A stretch of 64,000 bases of DNA. It comes from Streptomyces sp. A2-16 (GTDB lineage Bacteria; Actinomycetota; Actinomycetes; Streptomycetales; Streptomycetaceae). Within the stretch, counting starts at the first letter, position 1, and the number at the start of each line of letters is the position of its first letter. The notes below the pieces were generated by a model. The model was not told where the DNA came from and ran no database searches. It was given only the letters and a program-made list of their open reading frames with translations. This document shows, piece after piece, positions 36,702-45,782 of this stretch. The stretch spans positions 186,001 to 250,000 of the forward strand of contig NZ_CP063808.1 of assembly GCF_018128905.1 (NCBI RefSeq), in the 5' to 3' direction. The position numbers and the translations under genes were made by a program.

Positions 36702-37370
36702 ATGGTGCTTGACCTGGTGATCATCGGCCTCGCGATCGCCGTGTTCCCGCTGTCGGTGACCGCGTTCGTCCTGGTGCTGTCGGTTCGTGGGGGAACCCTG
36801 AAGGGCCTGGCCTTCATCCTGGCCTGGCTCGCCTGCTTCGTGGCCGTGCTGGCCGCCGTGCTGCTCACCACCGGCGGCGAGCCCCCGGCACCCAAGTCCC
36901 CGCCGTCCACCGCCGCGTCCGCGGTCAAGCTGGCCATCGGCGTGGGGCTGCTCGGCTACGGCTGGTACAAGTACCGTTCCCGGCACCGGAACGCCGGGCG
37001 CACGGGCCGCATACACAAGTCCTCCGGCGGACTGATGGCGCGCCTCGACCGGCTGTCCCTGTGGCAGGCGGCGGGGCTGGGCCCGCTGCTCCAGCCGTGG
37101 GGGCTCGTGGCGGCGGGCGCGGCGACGGTGGTCGACGCCGACCTGTCCCACGCCTCCTCGTACCTGGCCCTGTTCGGGTACTGCCTCCTGGCCACGAGCA
37201 GTCTCCTGGCCATGGAGATCTACACGACGTTCGCCCCGGCCTCGGCGCGGGTGCGCCTCGGGAGACTGCGTACCTGGATCGAGTCCCACCAGGAGCAGGC
37301 ACTCGTGGCCGTGGCCCTGGTGGCCGGTCTGTTCCTGGTGAGCCGGAGCATCGCCCAGCTGACGTCCTGA
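36702..37370 (+). CDS. GAP/Sap-family membrane protein
   Basis: A 222-residue protein with six membrane helices in two groups, the mycobacterial GAP/Sap layout (N-terminal LVIIGLAIAVFPLSVTAFV, C-terminal ALVAVALVAGLFLVSRSI). In mycobacteria such proteins help export glycopeptidolipids or sulfolipid. Here the lipid substrate is unknown. It starts at ATG 36702 following GGGGGC. An intrinsic terminator with U-tract follows at 37393. Confidence 0.85.
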   Translation: MVLDLVIIGLAIAVFPLSVTAFVLVLSVRGGTLKGLAFILAWLACFVAVLAAVLLTTGGEPPAPKSPPSTAASAVKLAIGVGLLGYGWYKYRSRHRNAGRTGRIHKSSGGLMARLDRLSLWQAAGLGPLLQPWGLVAAGAATVVDADLSHASSYLALFGYCLLATSSLLAMEIYTTFAPASARVRLGRLRTWIESHQEQALVAVALVAGLFLVSRSIAQLTS

Positions 37371-37392
37371 CGGACGGTTCGAGGGGCCGGCG

Positions 37393-37416
37393 GGCGGCCG
37401 ACCCTGGCCGCCTTTT
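37393..37416 (+). terminator. intrinsic terminator of the GAP/Sap gene
   Basis: GGCGGCC (37393-37399) pairs with GGCCGCC (37406-37412) around GACCCT variants, followed directly by TTTT. It is one of the few hairpins here with a proper U-tract, 23 bases beyond the stop. Confidence 0.8.
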
Positions 37417-37456
37417 GCTTGCCAGAAGATCGACAACTGTTTAGCCGAGCAAGAGC

Positions 37457-37810
37457 ATGTGCGTCCGCTGTGGCATGGCGGCCGCCCGCAACCTGCTCGC
37501 CGCCCCGCAGGCCCGCAAGCCGTTCGAGCCGGTGCCGTACTTCTGGTCCGATCAGTACGACATGAAGGTCCAGGCGTACGGATACCTGCGCGGTCACGAC
37601 CAGGTCGCCGTGGTGGAGGGCGACTTGGCCAGTCGCCGGTTCGTCGCCGCGTACCGCACCGGCGACCGCGTCAGCGGTGCCCTCGCGGTGGGGGTGCCGC
37701 CCAAGCTGCTCCGGCAGTGGCGGCAGGCCGTCGCGTCCGGAGCGGCCTGGCGCGAGACGGTCGGGGCCGGTTCGTCGGCGATTCGCGGAGATGCGAAGGG
37801 GGAGATGTGA
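37457..37810 (+). pseudogene. remnant of a ferredoxin-reductase-type flavoprotein
   Basis: Only the C-terminal domain of an NAD(P)H/FAD ferredoxin or rhodocoxin reductase survives (117 codons). The recognisable pieces are AARNLL, PFEPVPYFWSDQYDMKVQAYGY and ASRRFVAAYRTGDRVSGALAVG. The FAD- and NAD-binding domains (about 300 residues) are missing. Just upstream another frame reads EHVRPLW, resembling the part that should precede AARNLL, which suggests a frameshift as well as a deletion. It sits directly before the WXG operon. Confidence 0.7.
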
Positions 37811-37966
37811 ACACCGGCCCGCAGGTCGCTCCACGAGTTGGCGGACCTGTGGGTGCGCTTTTGCTCGTCCTTTAGTCTGGTGGCGCCGACGGCTCGGGGG
37901 CGGCGTCCGTCCGCTCTCCGTGCGGCCGGCGCCATCGTGCTGAAGTCGAAAAACAGGGGGCGCCTC

Positions 37967-38290
37967 ATGGCGGATGAATTCAAGGTCGACCTGGGCCAGT
38001 TGCACTCCTTCGGGCGAGTGCTGAAGCAGTCCGTCACGGATCTGGAGGAGGCGCGCAGCGCGCTCTCCGCCGTCAGCGCCGACCAGATCGGGACCCCTCG
38101 GCTGGACGAGGCGTGCGAAACCTTCCAGAACAAATGGAAGTACGGGACCGGCCAGCTGAAGGACATGATCAAAGCGGTGGACGAGGGCGTGGAAAAGACC
38201 GCGCAGAGCTACCAGCAGTTCGAGGAGAACCTCTCGAAGGCCCTCAAAAAGATGGAAGAGACGCACACCGCGAATGCCGGGGGGAAGTAA
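37967..38290 (+). CDS. WXG100-like small helical protein
   Basis: A 107-residue all-helical protein of ESAT-6/WXG100 size. It has two predicted amphipathic helices separated near NKWKYGTGQL, where the usual Trp-x-Gly turn is relaxed to W-x-x-G. It starts at ATG 37967 with AGGGGG upstream. Such proteins dimerise and are exported by type VII systems or guide larger effectors. It is 3 bases upstream of the WXG effector-like gene, the first of four co-directional genes. Confidence 0.8.
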   Translation: MADEFKVDLGQLHSFGRVLKQSVTDLEEARSALSAVSADQIGTPRLDEACETFQNKWKYGTGQLKDMIKAVDEGVEKTAQSYQQFEENLSKALKKMEETHTANAGGK

Positions 38291-38293
38291 CCC

Positions 38294-39580
38294 GTGGCTG
38301 CCAACCCGTATCCGAGCCTCGGCTGGAACCCGGTACCCGGAATTCCCGAGCAGGTCACCTCGCTGCATCGCAAGGTGAAGTCCGCGGCCGACACGCTCAA
38401 CAACTGCCACCGTCAGATCGAGTATCTGCTCGGGGCGAGCTCCAGCTGGCACGGCGACGCGGCGAGCGCTTTCCGGGACACCCTGGACGGCGATCTCAAG
38501 ACCGCGATGATGAACGCCGGTCATTCGCTCGACAAGGCCGCCGCGGCGCTGAGCACCTGGCAGGGCGACCTGACCTCCCACCGCGACCTGGCCAAGAAGT
38601 ACGACGACGCCGCGCGCGAGAACAAGGCCGACGCCGACAAGGCCCAGAGCCGCTACGACCAGGCCAAGGGGAACCCGGACCTCAAGCTCGGCGGCAAGGA
38701 GTACCCCAGCCAGGCGGAGGCGGATGCCGCGACGGAGCGTCTGCGGACGGCCGAGCGCGAACTGAACGAGGCCACCACCCACCTCAACAACGCCAACGCC
38801 GCCTACAACGACGTCATCACCAAGGCGAAGGAGCTGGAGGGCACCCACAGCGACGCGGCCGAGGCCGTCGCCCGCAGCCTCGACGAGGCCGACGACAAGC
38901 TGGCCCCCAAGGAGCCGGGGTGGTTCGACAAGGCCCTCACCGCGATCGGCGAGGGCCTCAAGGCGGTCGGCGAGTTCCTCGTGGAGCACGCCGGAACCAT
39001 CGGGGCCATCGCGGGTCTGCTGGCCCTGCTGCCGACCCCGCTGGCGCCGGTCTTCGCCGGTATCGCGGTCGCGGCGAGCGCGGTCTCCATGGCCAAGAAC
39101 CTTGCCAGCGAGGACTTCAGGGACTCGCTGATGGGCAAGTACGGCTTCAAGGAAGGCGCGTTCGCCTGGGCGTCCATGGTCGGTGACAGCCTCGGCATGG
39201 TGCCCGGCGTCGGCGCTCTCGCCAGGGCCGGCAGCGAGGCGGGTCTCGCGGCGGCGGTCGCACGAGAGGGCGGCGAGGCCCTGTCGTTGGGCTCGAAGCT
39301 GGGCACGTTCGGCAGGGAGATCGTGCCCGCGTTCAACTTCAAGGCGCTCGACGTGGCGACCGACCCCGCGACCGGAGTGCTCCAGTACGGCATCAACGGC
39401 GTCAACGTGGCGGCGAACATGGCCTCGTCCCTGGAAAGTCTGGGTGTGTTCCCGAAGGACGGCCCCGGACATGACGCGTCCGAGATCACGAAGGGCGCGG
39501 CCGCGTCGACCGGCCTCAAGGGCGGCGTGACGGCGATCGCGAAGGACATCGGCGAACTGATGGGCGGCATCCGGCTGTGA
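38294..39580 (+). CDS. WXG-domain type VII secretion effector-like protein
   Basis: A 428-residue protein from GTG 38294. The N-terminal 100 residues form a WXG-type helical hairpin with SWHGDAASAF near residue 52. A charged coiled-coil (about 100-200) follows, then a hydrophobic segment (about 230-265, GTIGAIAGLLALLPTPLAPV) and a Gly/Ala-rich C-terminal region. The layout (LXG/WXG N-domain plus variable C-domain) matches secreted effectors, but I see no known toxin catalytic motif. No ESX core genes are in the window. Confidence 0.75.
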   Translation: MAANPYPSLGWNPVPGIPEQVTSLHRKVKSAADTLNNCHRQIEYLLGASSSWHGDAASAFRDTLDGDLKTAMMNAGHSLDKAAAALSTWQGDLTSHRDLAKKYDDAARENKADADKAQSRYDQAKGNPDLKLGGKEYPSQAEADAATERLRTAERELNEATTHLNNANAAYNDVITKAKELEGTHSDAAEAVARSLDEADDKLAPKEPGWFDKALTAIGEGLKAVGEFLVEHAGTIGAIAGLLALLPTPLAPVFAGIAVAASAVSMAKNLASEDFRDSLMGKYGFKEGAFAWASMVGDSLGMVPGVGALARAGSEAGLAAAVAREGGEALSLGSKLGTFGREIVPAFNFKALDVATDPATGVLQYGINGVNVAANMASSLESLGVFPKDGPGHDASEITKGAAASTGLKGGVTAIAKDIGELMGGIRL

Positions 39581-40290
39581 GTGGATTCCTTGACACGGTG
39601 GAGTCCGGGCCGAAGCCGGAGTTCTGGTACGGGCTGCCCTACGGGTACCTCCAGCTGGACCTCCGGCCGACCCCCGAGGGCATCCAGGAGGTGGCCCGTC
39701 AGCTGGCCGCACTGCCCGAGGACGTCCGGGACCGGGCCGACCAGGTGTTCCGTCTCTACTCCGTCGTCCTGACGCTGCTGCGGAGCCAGGACGTGATGGG
39801 GTGCGCGCTCGGCATGCACCCGGACGAGAGCGGGGAACCCACGCTGTCCGTCCTCACGGTCTCCACCGTCCCGACCTCGGGAGCGCACCCCGAGGCCGTG
39901 CTGCTGCAGATGCTGGGGGACGGCGGGACGGGGCCGGACGACGGCATCGTGCCCGTGGAGCTGCCCGTCGGCACCGGATACGTGTGGGAGACGGTACGGA
40001 CCACGGTGGCGCCCACCGCTCCCCCCGAGGGCCAGGACGAGCCCGCGGAGGGGACCGTCTGGCAGGGCACCGTGGGGATCCCGGTTCCCCGCACCTCGTC
40101 GATCATCACCGTGCAGCTGGTCACCCCGTCACTGGAGCTGGCCGACGACTACCGCGGCGTGCTGCTCGGCGTCGCCCGCACGCTCACGTTCGCGGACCCG
40201 GCAGCACCGGCTGCGGCCGAGGCGCGCGGTGCGACCGGACCGTTCTCGGGATCCGGCTCCGGGACAGAGGAAGGGAATCCGTTCGGATGA
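39577..40290 (+). CDS. effector-associated protein (possible chaperone or immunity protein)
   Basis: A 237-residue soluble alpha/beta protein whose GTG start overlaps the effector stop by 4 bases. It begins MSGFLDTVESGPKPEFWYGL and has a Pro/Glu-rich insert and an acidic, Gly/Ser-rich tail. In this position relative to a WXG effector it could be a secretion chaperone or immunity factor. I do not recognise a family; the role is inferred only from position. Confidence 0.65.
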   Translation: MSGFLDTVESGPKPEFWYGLPYGYLQLDLRPTPEGIQEVARQLAALPEDVRDRADQVFRLYSVVLTLLRSQDVMGCALGMHPDESGEPTLSVLTVSTVPTSGAHPEAVLLQMLGDGGTGPDDGIVPVELPVGTGYVWETVRTTVAPTAPPEGQDEPAEGTVWQGTVGIPVPRTSSIITVQLVTPSLELADDYRGVLLGVARTLTFADPAAPAAAEARGATGPFSGSGSGTEEGNPFG

Positions 40291-40877
40291 CGACGGCAAG
40301 GAAGCCCGAGGGAGACGCGGCGCCGGACACCCGGGACGCGGTGAGACACCACTACGGCGTCGTGGTGAAGAGATTCCTCCTGTACTTCCCGGTGTTCCTG
40401 GTGCTGTGGGGCCAGATCTTCGTGACGCAGATCGGGTATCTGCTGCCGGTGGCCGTCATCGGCATGGTCGGTGTCCTGTGGACGCTGTTCCTGTTCGCCG
40501 GCCGCCTGCAACTGGTCCGCAAGTGCTCGCGGGTGTTCCGGACCTACCCGCTCGCCTTCCGCGCCCCGGTGGAGAAGATCGGCCGGGAGGGGGGCAGCAC
40601 CCTCTACCTGCGCCTCGGGGACCAGGCCGGCAGCCCCTTCACCCAGCGCGCCAGGACCGTCATCCGCGGCGGATGGCCGCCCGCCATCACGGACGGCGTC
40701 TGGTTCGCGGGCGACGAGCCCTTCGGCGGCGCGATCCTCGTGCCGGGCAGCGGTGAACTGCTCTTCCTGCAGCCCAGGGACTGGGCCGCGCGGGACGAGG
40801 ACCGCAGCGGCGCCGGACCGGAGCGCATCGAGAAGGCCGGTCGGGCAGGCATCGGGCGTCCCGCCCGTTCCCGGTAG
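40287..40877 (+). CDS. small membrane protein closing the WXG operon
   Basis: A 196-residue protein with two closely spaced transmembrane helices (about 30-50 and 53-73) and a cytoplasmic beta-rich domain (LYLRLGDQAGSPFTQRARTV). Its ATG overlaps the previous stop by 4 bases. It could be an immunity or anchoring protein for the upstream effector. There is no recognised family. A very strong terminator follows 3 bases after the stop. Confidence 0.65.
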   Translation: MTTARKPEGDAAPDTRDAVRHHYGVVVKRFLLYFPVFLVLWGQIFVTQIGYLLPVAVIGMVGVLWTLFLFAGRLQLVRKCSRVFRTYPLAFRAPVEKIGREGGSTLYLRLGDQAGSPFTQRARTVIRGGWPPAITDGVWFAGDEPFGGAILVPGSGELLFLQPRDWAARDEDRSGAGPERIEKAGRAGIGRPARSR

Positions 40878-40880
40878 GGC

Positions 40881-40933
40881 CATACGACGAGAAGGGCCCC
40901 GTACGTCACGTACGGGGCCCTTCTCGTCGTATG
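40881..40933 (+). terminator. strong hairpin terminator after the WXG operon
   Basis: A perfect 25-bp stem (40881-40905 with 40909-40933) closed by a 3-base loop TCA. It separates the WXG operon from the kdp operon. No U-tract follows. Confidence 0.85.
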
Positions 40934-40950
40934 CGGGCGGGGGGCGGGGC

Positions 40951-41002
40951 CGTAAGAGGTCCGTCAAAGGTGCGGGGGACGCCGTAAGGGAGTCGTCAAC
41001 GG
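40951..41002 (+). promoter_or_regulatory. direct repeats upstream of kdp (candidate KdpE sites)
   Basis: Two 20-base copies start at 40951 and 40983, exactly 32 bases apart (about three helical turns). Both have CGTAAG, five variable bases around one shared G, CGTCAA and a terminal GG, with 15 of 20 bases identical. They end about 75 bases before the first small gene of the operon. Binding by KdpE is inferred from position. Confidence 0.5.
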
Positions 41003-41075
41003 AGGGCCGTATCCGGCCCGAGCAGGGGTTTCCTCTAGCTGTCCGTCTCTTCCGAACCTCTTACAGGAGTTCGCG

Positions 41076-41159
41076 ATGGCCGATCTGGCCTTCGTCGTCA
41101 CCACGATCGCGCTCTTCGCGCTCGTGGCCCTTGTCGCCAAGGGGGTGACGAAGCTGTGA
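41076..41159 (+). CDS. 27-residue membrane peptide at the head of the kdp operon
   Basis: ATG 41076 has CAGGAG upstream and encodes 27 residues, a single membrane helix (VVTTIALFALVALVAKG) followed by VTKL. Its stop overlaps the GTG of kdpF by 3 bases (coupled). It is too short for homology calls. It could be a KdpF-like duplicate or a leader peptide coupling translation into kdpF. Confidence 0.6.
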   Translation: MADLAFVVTTIALFALVALVAKGVTKL

Positions 41160-41245
41160 CCGCCGAGAACATCGTCGGCCTCGTCGTGGCCGTCGCCCTG
41201 CTGGGCTATCTCGTCCTCGCCCTGATCTTCCCGGAGAGGTTCTGA
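41156..41245 (+). CDS. kdpF: KdpF, small subunit of the Kdp potassium pump
   Basis: A 29-residue single-helix protein from GTG 41156, [20 protein letters not shown] then LALIFPERF. The size, the LLGYLV motif and the position seven bases before kdpA identify KdpF, which stabilises the KdpABC complex in the membrane. Confidence 0.88.
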   Translation: MTAENIVGLVVAVALLGYLVLALIFPERF

Positions 41246-41252
41246 GACAGAC

Positions 41253-42917
41253 ATGGGTCCCGTACTCGCGGGCGTTCTCCAGCTGCTCGCCCTCATCGGA
41301 GCGCTGGCTCTCGCCTACATCCCCCTCGGCACCTACATGGCCAGGGTCTACTCCTCCGACAAGCACTGGCGCGTCGAGAGGTGGACCTACCGGGCCGTCG
41401 GAGCCGACCCCGACACCGAGATGACCTGGACCGCGTATCTGCGCGGGGTCCTCGCCTTCTCCGTGGTCGGTGTCCTCTTCCTCTATCTGCTCCAGCGGCT
41501 GCAGGGCGTGCTGCCCGGCTCGCTCGGCTTCGACTCGGTGAACCCGGCGCAGTCGTTCAACACCGCCGTGTCCTTCGTGACCAACACCAACTGGCAGTCG
41601 TACTACGGCGAGCAGACCATGGGCCACGTCGTGCAGACGGCCGGGCTCGCGGTGCAGAACTTCGTCTCCGCCGCCGTCGGCATCGCCGTCGCGGTGGCCC
41701 TCGTACGAGGGTTCGCCCGCTCGCGCACCGGTGAGCTCGGCAACTTCTGGGCCGACCTGGTGCGCGGCACCTTCCGGATCCTGGTGCCCGGCGCCGCGAT
41801 CGCCGCGATCGTGCTCGTGGCCTGCGGCGCGATCCAGAACTTCTCCGGGATCCACGAGGTCGGGCAGTTCATGGGCGGCTCGCAGCAGTGGAACGGCGGC
41901 GCCGTGGCCTCGCAGGAGGCCATCAAGGAGTTCGGCACCAACGGCGGCGGCTACTTCAACGCCAACTCCGCCCATCCCTTCGAGAATCCGACGCCGTTCA
42001 CCAACCTCTTCGAGATCTTCCTGCTGCTGGTGATCCCGTTCTCCCTGACCCGGACCTTCGGGGTCATGGTCGGTTCGGTCAAGCAGGGGTACGCGATCCT
42101 CGCGACCATGGCCACCATCTGGGTCGGCTTCACCGTCCTGATGATGTGGAGCGAGTTCGCCCATCACGGCCCCGCCCTGCAGATCGCCGGCGGTGCGATG
42201 GAGGGCAAGGAGGTGCGCTTCGGCGTCGGCTCCTCGTCCATCTTCGCGGTGTCCACGACCCTGACCTCGACCGGCGCGGTGGACTCCTTCCACTCCTCGT
42301 TCACCGGGCTCGGCGGCGGGATCACCATGCTCGGCATGATGCTGGGCGAGATCGCGCCCGGCGGCACCGGCTCCGGCCTCTACGGCATGCTGATCATGGC
42401 GGTCATCGCGGTGTTCATCGCCGGGCTGATGGTCGGCCGTACGCCCGAGTACCTGGGCAAGAAGATCGGCACCCGCGAGATCAAGCTCGCCGCCTGCTAC
42501 ATCCTCGTCACGCCCGCACTGGTGCTGGTGCTCGCCGCGATCTCCATGGCGCTGCCGACCCCGCCGCACTCGATGCTCAACTCCGGTGCGCACGGCTTCT
42601 CCGAGGTGCTGTACGCGTTCACCTCGGCCGCCAACAACAACGGCTCCGCCTTCGCCGGCCTGAACGCGAACACCGACTGGTTCAACACCATGCTCGGCGT
42701 GGCGATGCTCCTCGGCCGCTTCCTGCCGATGGTGTTCGTCCTCGCGCTGGCCGGTTCGCTCGGCGAACAGAGGCCGGTGCCGGTCACCGCGGGCACCCTG
42801 CGCACGGAAAAGCCGCTGTTCACCGGGCTGCTGGTGGGCGCGATCCTCATCATCACCGGTCTGACGTACTTCCCCGCCCTGGCACTGGGACCGCTGGCCG
42901 AGGGGCTGGCGTCATGA
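41253..42917 (+). CDS. kdpA: KdpA, potassium-binding channel subunit
   Basis: A 554-residue protein with ten membrane helices. The selectivity-filter loops typical of KdpA are visible: [55 protein letters not shown] and [15 protein letters not shown]. It takes up potassium with high affinity and passes it to the KdpB pump. It overlaps the kdpB start by 4 bases, so the subunits are translationally coupled. Confidence 0.97.
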   Translation: MGPVLAGVLQLLALIGALALAYIPLGTYMARVYSSDKHWRVERWTYRAVGADPDTEMTWTAYLRGVLAFSVVGVLFLYLLQRLQGVLPGSLGFDSVNPAQSFNTAVSFVTNTNWQSYYGEQTMGHVVQTAGLAVQNFVSAAVGIAVAVALVRGFARSRTGELGNFWADLVRGTFRILVPGAAIAAIVLVACGAIQNFSGIHEVGQFMGGSQQWNGGAVASQEAIKEFGTNGGGYFNANSAHPFENPTPFTNLFEIFLLLVIPFSLTRTFGVMVGSVKQGYAILATMATIWVGFTVLMMWSEFAHHGPALQIAGGAMEGKEVRFGVGSSSIFAVSTTLTSTGAVDSFHSSFTGLGGGITMLGMMLGEIAPGGTGSGLYGMLIMAVIAVFIAGLMVGRTPEYLGKKIGTREIKLAACYILVTPALVLVLAAISMALPTPPHSMLNSGAHGFSEVLYAFTSAANNNGSAFAGLNANTDWFNTMLGVAMLLGRFLPMVFVLALAGSLGEQRPVPVTAGTLRTEKPLFTGLLVGAILIITGLTYFPALALGPLAEGLAS

Positions 42918-45025
42918 CCACCCGCACGGAAAGCAACGAGATGTCCACTCCCACCCTCGCGCCGCACCAGGACGCCCCCACCGGGCACAAGCCTCCCGAG
43001 GGCCGTGTCGGAGCGGGCCTCTTCGACCCCCAGCAGCTGGTGAAGTCGCTGCCGGACGCCTTCCGCAAGCTCGACCCGCGGGTGATGGTCAAGTCCCCCG
43101 TGATGTTCGTGGTGTGGATCGGGTCCGTGCTGACCACCGTGTTCTCCTTCAAGGACCCCGGCGACTGGTTCGGCTGGACCATCAGCGCCTGGCTGTGGCT
43201 GACGGTCGTCTTCGCCAACCTGGCCGAAGCGGTCGCCGAAGGACGGGGCAAGGCCCAGGCCGACACCCTGCGCAAGGCCAAGACCGACACGGTGGCCCGC
43301 CGGGTCGACGGCACCGAGGTCCCCGGCACCGAGCTGCGGATCGGTGATCTGGTCGTCTGCGAGGCCGGCGACGTCATTCCCGGCGACGGGGATGTCGTCG
43401 AGGGCGTGGCGAGCGTCGACGAGTCGGCCATCACCGGCGAGTCCGCCCCGGTCATCCGGGAGTCCGGCGGAGACCGCTCGGCCGTCACCGGGGGGACGAA
43501 GGTGCTCTCCGACCGGATCGTCATCAAGATCACGACGAAGCCCGGTGAGACCTTCATCGACCGGATGATCAACCTGGTCGAGGGCGCGGCCCGGCAGAAG
43601 ACGCCCAACGAGATCGCGCTGAACATCCTGCTCGCCTCGCTGACCATCGTCTTCCTGCTCGCGGTGGCGACCCTGCCGCCGTTCGCGGACTACGCGGGCA
43701 CGCACCTGACGATGGTGGTGCTGGTCGCCCTGCTGGTCTGCCTGATCCCGACCACCATCGGCGCGCTGCTCTCCGCGATCGGCATCGCGGGCATGGACCG
43801 CCTCGTCCAGCGCAACGTGCTCGCCATGTCCGGCCGGGCAGTCGAGGCTGCCGGTGACGTCTCGACGCTGCTGCTCGACAAGACCGGCACGATCACCCTG
43901 GGCAACCGTCAGGCGTCCGTGTTCGTGCCGGTGAGCGGGGTGACGGAGGCCGAGGTCGCGGACGCCGCCCAGCTGTCGTCGCTGGCCGACGAGACGCCGG
44001 AGGGCCGCTCCGTCGTCGTCCTGGCGAAGGAGAAGTACGGGCTGCGCGAGCGCCACCAGGGCGAGCTGGCCGGTGCCGAGTGGATCGCCTTCACCGCGCA
44101 GACCCGGATGTCGGGCGTGGACGTGGACGGGCGCAGGATCCGCAAGGGCGCGGCCGGTTCGGTCATCGCCTGGGTCGAGGAGCAGGGAGGTGAAGTCGCC
44201 TCTGACGCGAGGAAGTTGACCGACCGTATCTCCGAGGCCGGTGGCACCCCGCTGCTGGTCGCGGCCGAGGACGCCGAGGGCGCCCGGGTGCTGGGCGTCA
44301 TCCACCTCAAGGACGTCGTCAAGGAGGGCATGCGCGAGCGGTTCGACGAGCTGCGCCGCATGGGCATCAAGACCGTCATGATCACGGGCGACAACCCGCT
44401 GACCGCCAAGGCGATCGCCGAGGAGGCGGGCGTCGACGACTTCCTCGCCGAGGCCACCCCCGAGGACAAGATGGCCCTCATCAAGCGGGAGCAGGCGGGC
44501 GGCAAGCTCGTCGCGATGACCGGTGACGGCACCAACGACGCGCCGGCCCTCGCGCAGGCGGACGTCGGCGTCGCCATGAACACGGGTACGTCGGCCGCCA
44601 AGGAGGCCGGCAACATGGTCGACCTCGACTCCAACCCGACCAAGCTCATCGAGATCGTCGAGATCGGCAAGCAACTCCTGATCACCCGGGGTGCGTTGAC
44701 CACGTTCTCCATCGCCAACGACGTCGCGAAGTACTTCGCGATCATCCCGGCGCTGTTCGCGGCCGTCTACCCGGGCCTCGACAAGCTCAACATCATGGGC
44801 CTGTCCTCACCGGACTCCGCGATCCTCTCGGCGGTCGTCTTCAACGCACTGATCATCATCGCGCTGGTCCCGCTGTCCCTGCGGGGCGTGCAGTACCGGC
44901 CGGTCAGCGCCGACAGGATGCTGCGCCGCAACCTCACGATCTACGGCATCGGCGGACTGATCGCCCCCTTCATCGGCATCAAGCTCATCGACCTGCTCAT
45001 CTCCCTCATCCCCGGGATCGGCTGA
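42914..45025 (+). CDS. kdpB: KdpB, P-type ATPase subunit
   Basis: A 703-residue P-type ATPase. The phosphorylated Asp322 lies in [16 protein letters not shown] of the actuator domain is in [15 protein letters not shown], and the hinge motif [16 protein letters not shown] is intact. The N-terminal 45 residues form a soluble tail ([20 protein letters not shown]). It hydrolyses ATP to drive potassium uptake through KdpA. Confidence 0.97.
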   Translation: MTTRTESNEMSTPTLAPHQDAPTGHKPPEGRVGAGLFDPQQLVKSLPDAFRKLDPRVMVKSPVMFVVWIGSVLTTVFSFKDPGDWFGWTISAWLWLTVVFANLAEAVAEGRGKAQADTLRKAKTDTVARRVDGTEVPGTELRIGDLVVCEAGDVIPGDGDVVEGVASVDESAITGESAPVIRESGGDRSAVTGGTKVLSDRIVIKITTKPGETFIDRMINLVEGAARQKTPNEIALNILLASLTIVFLLAVATLPPFADYAGTHLTMVVLVALLVCLIPTTIGALLSAIGIAGMDRLVQRNVLAMSGRAVEAAGDVSTLLLDKTGTITLGNRQASVFVPVSGVTEAEVADAAQLSSLADETPEGRSVVVLAKEKYGLRERHQGELAGAEWIAFTAQTRMSGVDVDGRRIRKGAAGSVIAWVEEQGGEVASDARKLTDRISEAGGTPLLVAAEDAEGARVLGVIHLKDVVKEGMRERFDELRRMGIKTVMITGDNPLTAKAIAEEAGVDDFLAEATPEDKMALIKREQAGGKLVAMTGDGTNDAPALAQADVGVAMNTGTSAAKEAGNMVDLDSNPTKLIEIVEIGKQLLITRGALTTFSIANDVAKYFAIIPALFAAVYPGLDKLNIMGLSSPDSAILSAVVFNALIIIALVPLSLRGVQYRPVSADRMLRRNLTIYGIGGLIAPFIGIKLIDLLISLIPGIG

Positions 45026-45030
45026 ACGCC

Positions 45031-45663
45031 ATGAACAACTCCGTATCGACCACCGCCCGATTGCTGTGGGCGGGCCTGCGCGCCCTGCTGGTGCTGACCC
45101 TGGTGACCGGCGTCGTCTACCCGCTGGCCGTCACCGGTGTCGCGCAGACGCTGTTCCACGGCAAGGCGAACGGCTCGGAGATCACGTACGACGGGAAGGT
45201 CGTCGGATCCTCGCTCATCGGCCAACAGGGGTACGGGCTCGACTACTTCCAGCCCCGCCCGGCGAACGGGCTGGGGGAGAACTCGGTCAACACCCGGTAC
45301 AAGCTGATTCTGTCCGGTGCCACCAACCTCTCCGCGGACAACAAGGATCTGGTCAAGCAGGTCGAGGACGCCAAGGCGAAGGTCGTCAAGGACAACTCGG
45401 TGCCCGGCTACACCGTCAGGCCCTCCGAGGTCCCCGCCGACGCGGTCACCTCCTCCGGCTCCGGCCTCGACCCGGACATCTCCCCGCAGTACGCGGACCT
45501 CCAGGTCCACCGGGTCGCCGCCCGCAACGGCCTGACCGTCGCCCAGGTGCAGAAGCTGGTCGACGCACACACCGAGCGCCGCACCCTCGGCTTCATCGGC
45601 GAGCCCCGGGTGAACGTCCTCGAGCTCAACATCGCGCTCAAGTCCCTCGTGGCCAAGGGCTGA
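45031..45663 (+). CDS. kdpC: KdpC, accessory subunit of the potassium pump
   Basis: A 210-residue protein with one N-terminal membrane helix (about 14-34) and an extracytoplasmic domain. Family motifs include SSLIGQ, YFQPRP, SGSGLDPDISP and FIGEPRVNVLELN. It completes the KdpFABC complex. It starts 5 bases after kdpB. Its stop TGA overlaps a following ATG. Confidence 0.96.
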   Translation: MNNSVSTTARLLWAGLRALLVLTLVTGVVYPLAVTGVAQTLFHGKANGSEITYDGKVVGSSLIGQQGYGLDYFQPRPANGLGENSVNTRYKLILSGATNLSADNKDLVKQVEDAKAKVVKDNSVPGYTVRPSEVPADAVTSSGSGLDPDISPQYADLQVHRVAARNGLTVAQVQKLVDAHTERRTLGFIGEPRVNVLELNIALKSLVAKG

Positions 45664-45782
45664 TGGCGTTACCCGACCCGCGGGGGAGTCGGCGGCCCGG
45701 ACGCGACCCGGGTGCGCCGGCTCCCGCCGTCATGAAGCAGGTACGTCCTCACGACGTACGACAGGAAGGCGCACGCCGATGA
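45663..45782 (+). other. 39-codon ORF where kdpD would be expected
   Basis: An ATG at 45663 overlaps the kdpC stop (TGATG) and the reading frame ends in a TGA that overlaps the kdpE ATG. The peptide is Arg/Pro rich (MALPDPRGSRRPGRDPGAPA start) and contains a rare TTA codon at position 3. It matches no KdpD segment. It may be a short coupling ORF left by loss of kdpD, or non-functional. Coding is unproven. Confidence 0.3.

Noticed and set aside
40934..41075. Riboswitch (ydaO/c-di-AMP type) upstream of kdp
   Set aside because: I could not draw the required paired helices or conserved loops; only the direct repeats are supported.
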